DNA from: G026625185 sp963727835
GTDB taxonomy: Bacteria > Desulfobacterota > WTBG01 > JAGOGO01
Length of the DNA stretch: 54,923 nt
NCBI GenBank assembly: GCA_963727835.1
Contig: CAVSIB010000056.1
Location: 1 to 54,923 of the forward strand
Direction: 5' to 3'
This document shows positions 51,959 through 54,923 of the stretch, one piece after another. Every line of letters starts with the position of its first letter. Position 1 is the first letter of the stretch. The position numbers and the translations under genes were made by a program. The notes under the pieces are model-generated. The model saw only the letters and a list, made by a program, of their open reading frames with translations, was not told the origin of the DNA and made no database searches.

Positions 51959-52666
51959 TCAATTCAATCCCACAATATGTTTTAGGTTATTAATATTCTT
52001 TCCATCTCTTATGAATCTTGGAGGGATGCTTCTTTGGATAGAACCAAATATCCCTAAAGAAATCTCCATCTCTTTTGAGACTGCCTGATAACGATTCCAA
52101 TTTTTATCATATTTTATTCGACTGATTAGAATCGCACTGTCTAACAACTTGCTTTGGTCTTTATATCCCACCACTATAACTAATTTTTCAGTATCAATTC
52201 TCCGTTTAAGATGAGCATTATTTGGATAAAGTTGGTAACACTTTTTAATTTCGTTCTCTGTTAGTTGATTAAAGTCTATGACCTTCTCAATTGTAAAATA
52301 CCCGATGATGTATAACGCTTCCTTGTGCTTTTTATTTTCAAATGGTGTAAGACCAGCATAAAAGACCAGTAAATCATCTGATGCAAGTTTTAATAGAGCT
52401 TTTCTTTTTGTTGGGGTAAGATCGCCATAAGTAAAAGTTTCAAACTCTGGATCAAAGTGCATTGTTCTGTTTTCAATGCCTTTAGGGAGATAGGCAGAAA
52501 GCGTTTTCCCACTCCTACCGATAGTATTTTTGTAAGTTCTATCTTCTTGTGACTTCGAATCTCCTTCTGAGATGGGAATGTACTCAAAAGAACCAACTTC
52601 AAAAATTGGTCCTAATGTTCCATCTGTTTTTTTGTCTATCCCTATTCGCAATAATATTGCCTTCAT
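51959..52666 (-). CDS. Nmad3-family putative nucleotide-modification protein
   Basis: A 235-aa protein matching the nucleotide-modification-associated domain 3 pattern: KAILLRIGIDKKTDGTLGPI, FEVGSFEYIPISEGDSKSQE, HFDPEFETFTYGDLTPTKRK, DDLLVFYAGLTPFENKKHKE and LYIIGYFTIEKVIDF. Nmad proteins were predicted by comparative genomics to act in DNA hypermodification, often beside methyltransferases, restriction systems or phage genes. The start is ATG 52666 because AAGGTGG sits six bases upstream. It overlaps (ATGA) the stop of a 45-codon Cys-containing frame. No methylase or restriction gene is adjacent. It is flanked by the direct repeats I1 and I2. Confidence 0.82.
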   Translation of the reverse strand: MKAILLRIGIDKKTDGTLGPIFEVGSFEYIPISEGDSKSQEDRTYKNTIGRSGKTLSAYLPKGIENRTMHFDPEFETFTYGDLTPTKRKALLKLASDDLLVFYAGLTPFENKKHKEALYIIGYFTIEKVIDFNQLTENEIKKCYQLYPNNAHLKRRIDTEKLVIVVGYKDQSKLLDSAILISRIKYDKNWNRYQAVSKEMEISLGIFGSIQRSIPPRFIRDGKNINNLKHIVGLN

Positions 52667-52800
52667 TTGTTCCACCTTAAACATTCATTTTGATATTCAC
52701 AATTACTTCCTCTCAACACCAAGCATATCTTTCCTTTAAATTTTGGCTTACTTTCTATTATGTATCTAACCTCTGAATCAGTTTCCATAAGGCATCTCAT
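52663..52800 (-). CDS. Small Cys-containing ORF coupled to Nmad3
   Basis: A 45-codon frame: MRCLMETDSEVRYIIESKPK, then KICLVLRGSNCEYQNECLRW. Four Cys include a C-x4-C pair that could bind metal. Its TGA overlaps the Nmad3 start (ATGA), which favours real translation, although the ATG at 52800 has no good ribosome site. The family is not recognised. Confidence 0.5.
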   Translation of the reverse strand: MRCLMETDSEVRYIIESKPKFKGKICLVLRGSNCEYQNECLRWNK

Positions 52801-52831
52801 AATATGTCATTTAAGAAAATGTTCATTAACA

Positions 52832-52972
52832 TAAAAACCCCTCACACAGGATAAAACCTGTCTGAAGGGTCTCTTTCTTTGAATTTTAAAAGAGGACTGC
52901 CATAATTGTGCCTACCTCCTTTGGTAAGCAAACCTTGTTACCTTGAAAGCCATTCTATATCAACTAACCTAT
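52832..52972 (-). repeat. Direct repeat I2 with terminator, right of Nmad3
   Basis: Same orientation and content as I1, with a few insertions (CTCTTTT after GGCAGTC; longer hairpin ACAGG/CCTGT with T-run). An AGGAGG six to twelve bases before ATGGCAGTC is kept in both. Confidence 0.75.
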
Positions 52973-52975
52973 TCT

Positions 52976-53408
52976 ATTATTGCATTTTTGAGAACTAAAA
53001 GACCTTGCCCTTTTCTGAAGAAAATGGACGGACGAAAACTTGTCCATCCATTTAATGAGGAGAAGAAGGGATCTGATGATAAGCTGCTTCCACAATAAGG
53101 CTCTACCCATAAAAAGAAAATAAGGTGCATTGCTTATTTTCACGAAAAAAAGACAGTGTTTTGAATGGAAGTTTTGGTTTCACTTGTCTCCTCTACCGTA
53201 AAATCCACCCTCTAAATACATTATTTATCTGAGAAACATACTGTAATCACTGTATTTACTTTTTTCTCATTTTTAATAAATTTTTAGATGTAATCAAACT
53301 GATGTCTTAAGGGCCCAAAAAGATTTTCCCGCACCTTAGGATATCTTCAGTAGAAAAAGGTCTCGTAATAGACCACTTCAAAAACAAATTTAAAAAAGGG
53401 AGACCATT
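52976..53408. other. AT-rich gap without a supported gene
   Basis: Both strands were read. Short inverted repeats such as TGGACGGACG..TTGTCCATCCA (near 53028-53056) occur, but no coding pattern or RNA that I recognise. Confidence 0.5.
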
Positions 53409-53546
53409 ATGAAAAAGTTTTGGCAGTTTTTGTTAGGCAGAGATCGTTTTCTTGCCTTACCTTTGAAGACGAGATTGTCTTTATCTTATCTGGGAGACTA
53501 TAATGATGGTAAATTACACCTCGGCAGACAAATTATTAGTTTTTGA
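53409..53546 (+). CDS. Small basic hypothetical protein
   Basis: A 45-aa frame with GGGAGACC before the ATG: MKKFWQFLLGRDRFLALPLK, then TRLSLSYLGDYNDGKLHLG. The N-terminal half could be an amphipathic or membrane-associated helix. No family is recognised. Size and a single ribosome site are the only support. Confidence 0.4.
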   Translation: MKKFWQFLLGRDRFLALPLKTRLSLSYLGDYNDGKLHLGRQIISF

Positions 53547-53654
53547 GGTAAGTATGTAAGGTCTCGAAATAAGGGGTTTCTAAGAATTCCCATTAGGTCG
53601 ATTAAAAGGGTCATGCACATAAGCCCTAACAATCTAACCATAATTTTTTACCCA

Positions 53655-53692
53655 TAAAAAAGGGCCTCGAATTGAGACCCCTTCTTTTTCTT
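53655..53692 (-). terminator. Terminator of the OYE gene
   Basis: On the minus strand AAGGGG.CTC, loop AATTC, GAGGCCCTT and a T-run lie 30-65 bp after the stop. A degenerate relative occurs near 44190-44225. Confidence 0.8.
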
Positions 53693-53721
53693 TTCGAATA
53701 AATACTATCTTGCAGTAACAT

Positions 53722-54861
53722 TTAATCCCTCTTTTTTGACTGTTTGACAGCCTTGCCTTGCTTTTTGGCCATGGTCACACAGTAAAAACCCTTACCTTCG
53801 CTCATAGGACCGAAGCAGGAGTTGCAGGAAATACATTCTGCTTTTCTGTGATCGCCCTCTTGCCAACGTTTTATCAATCCCGGCTCACAGATTAGTGGCC
53901 GGCTCATAGAGATAAAGTCGCATGTCCCGCTCTTCACCAACTCTTCTGCAACCTGGTAGGAACGTATACCGCCAACCAGCATTAATGGTATCCTGACCTT
54001 TTGTTTGTAAAGTCGGGCGGCTTCACGGAAGTATACCTCGTTCTTAGCGGCCTTTAACAAGCCTGGACGCGGAGGCATAAGCTTTTTCGGAGAAACAACA
54101 GTTCCGCCTGAATATTCTACGGCATCAATGGAAGCCTCTTGGAGCATGACCGCGACTTGAACTGCCTCTTCCCGTGTCAGTCCACCCTCGAGAAAATCCT
54201 CGGAGTTTAGTTTAACGAGAAGCGGATAGTCACGTCCTACCGCCTGCCGTACCCTCCGAACCACCTCCAGCAGGAGCCTGGCGCGATTTGTAAGAACGCC
54301 CCCATATTCATCCGTTCGCGTGTTAAGCGCCGAAGACAAGAATTGGCTGATCAGATAACCGTGAGCAGCGTGGATCTGGATCGCGTCAAAACCGGCATGT
54401 TTCGCCCGCAGCGCAGCCTGAGTAAAGTCGGAAATGATGTCCACGATGTCCTTCTTGCTCAAAGATCGGGATATTGGCTGGCCGTCCTTTTCACTGGCAG
54501 ACGGCCCGACTATCTCCATCCCAGTCAACTCAGCGCTTGAAAAAGAACCTCCGTGAACGATCTGTAATGCGATCTTTCCTTCGGCAGCGTGAGCTGCCTG
54601 GACCATATCCCTCAGGCCGGGAACAAAACGGTCTTCGTAGACAGCCATCTGGCCGGGGCTAGACTGTCCTCCGCGGCTGACGAATGTGTAGCCGGTGATG
54701 ATCAATCCGACACCGCCCTTTGCCAATTCGACCATCTTGTTCGTGAGACTTGGCGTGACGGAGCCGTCCTTGTCAGCGAGTCCCTCCCAGGTCGCGGAGC
54801 GGACAAATCTATTCACAAGATTCATTCCATTTATCGAAGCACGATCAAACATGGTTTTCAT
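53722..54861 (-). CDS. Old Yellow Enzyme-type NADH:flavin oxidoreductase
   Basis: A 379-aa FMN-dependent ene-reductase-like TIM barrel. Key text: NRFVRSATWEGLADKDGSVT (N-terminal FMN loop), GVGLIITGYTFVSRGGQSSP, KIALQIVHGGSFSSAELTG (active-site His), DAIQIHAAHGYLISQFLSSA (the H-x-A-H-G-Y-L motif), NTRTDEYGGVLTNRARLLLE, LMLVGGIRSYQVAEELVKSG and FISMSRPLICEPGL (FMN phosphate site). After the barrel come ECISCNSCF and FYCVT, a Cys cluster as in the Fe-S-binding 2,4-dienoyl-CoA reductase group, but the second flavin/NAD domains of that group are absent. GGAGGG precedes the ATG at 54861. The substrate is unknown. Confidence 0.92.
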   Translation of the reverse strand: MKTMFDRASINGMNLVNRFVRSATWEGLADKDGSVTPSLTNKMVELAKGGVGLIITGYTFVSRGGQSSPGQMAVYEDRFVPGLRDMVQAAHAAEGKIALQIVHGGSFSSAELTGMEIVGPSASEKDGQPISRSLSKKDIVDIISDFTQAALRAKHAGFDAIQIHAAHGYLISQFLSSALNTRTDEYGGVLTNRARLLLEVVRRVRQAVGRDYPLLVKLNSEDFLEGGLTREEAVQVAVMLQEASIDAVEYSGGTVVSPKKLMPPRPGLLKAAKNEVYFREAARLYKQKVRIPLMLVGGIRSYQVAEELVKSGTCDFISMSRPLICEPGLIKRWQEGDHRKAECISCNSCFGPMSEGKGFYCVTMAKKQGKAVKQSKKRD

Positions 54862-54923
54862 AGCAACCCTCCTTTGGGGTTATATCTTCTTCATTCATCC
54901 TTCATATAACAATAATTAAACTG

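Overview
The window looks like part of the chromosome of a strictly anaerobic, syntroph-like Desulfobacterota (deltaproteobacterium, Syntrophales-like). This is an inference from a BamA-type ring-opening hydrolase of anaerobic aromatic degradation, a selenocysteine tRNA, very large multi-PAS hybrid kinases, and the low-to-mid GC of the sequence. No rRNA, CRISPR array or complete prophage was seen.

Layout. 1-7.5 kb: a recC-recB-recD operon in which recC and the first third of recB carry many indels, while the rest of recB and recD read cleanly. 7.7-9.0 kb: bamA as a single transcription unit. 9.1-11.9 kb: small redox and secreted proteins on the minus strand. 12.7-21.9 kb: conserved housekeeping genes (Ski2-like helicase, NagZ-like GH3, UDP-HexNAc dehydrogenase, engB, birA, ftsH, tRNA-Asp). 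22.3-23.7 kb: a decayed gene cut by an IS256-type derivative with perfect 48-bp inverted ends. 23.9-33.3 kb: two hybrid histidine kinases, a glycosyltransferase, and a short tyrosine recombinase divergent from a ribbon-helix-helix-like protein. 33.4-38 kb: an accessory stretch with a tRNA-Sec, small secreted or lipoprotein genes and repeated leader sequences. 38.1-43.7 kb: a tight seven-gene operon (RibD-type reductase, MDR dehydrogenase, pterin synthase homologue, glycosyltransferase, methyltransferase, HAD phosphatase, CDP-alcohol phosphatidyltransferase). 44-53 kb: a second accessory stretch with a decayed second copy of the recombinase/RHH pair, stress proteins, an IS3-family element, a frameshifted dodecin and an Nmad3 nucleotide-modification protein. 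53.7-54.9 kb: an Old Yellow Enzyme homologue.

How the pieces fit. The 38-43.7 kb operon has overlapping stops and starts throughout and reads as one pathway: reduced pterin chemistry, then glycosyl and methyl transfer, dephosphorylation and a membrane alcohol-phosphotransferase step. I know of no characterised pathway with this gene set. The accessory stretches share several families of short dispersed sequences: a promoter-start codon-hairpin element in about eight copies whose hairpin is kept by compensatory base changes, a leader mini-ORF whose stop overlaps the next start, polypurine mini-ORFs placed after genes, and a ~130-bp direct repeat flanking the Nmad3 gene. Together with the duplicated recombinase/RHH pair they suggest an island in which small genes are exchanged as modules.

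Limits. Several genes differ from an open frame by one base, so local consensus error in the assembly cannot be told apart from true decay. All family calls are from reading motifs, with no database search.
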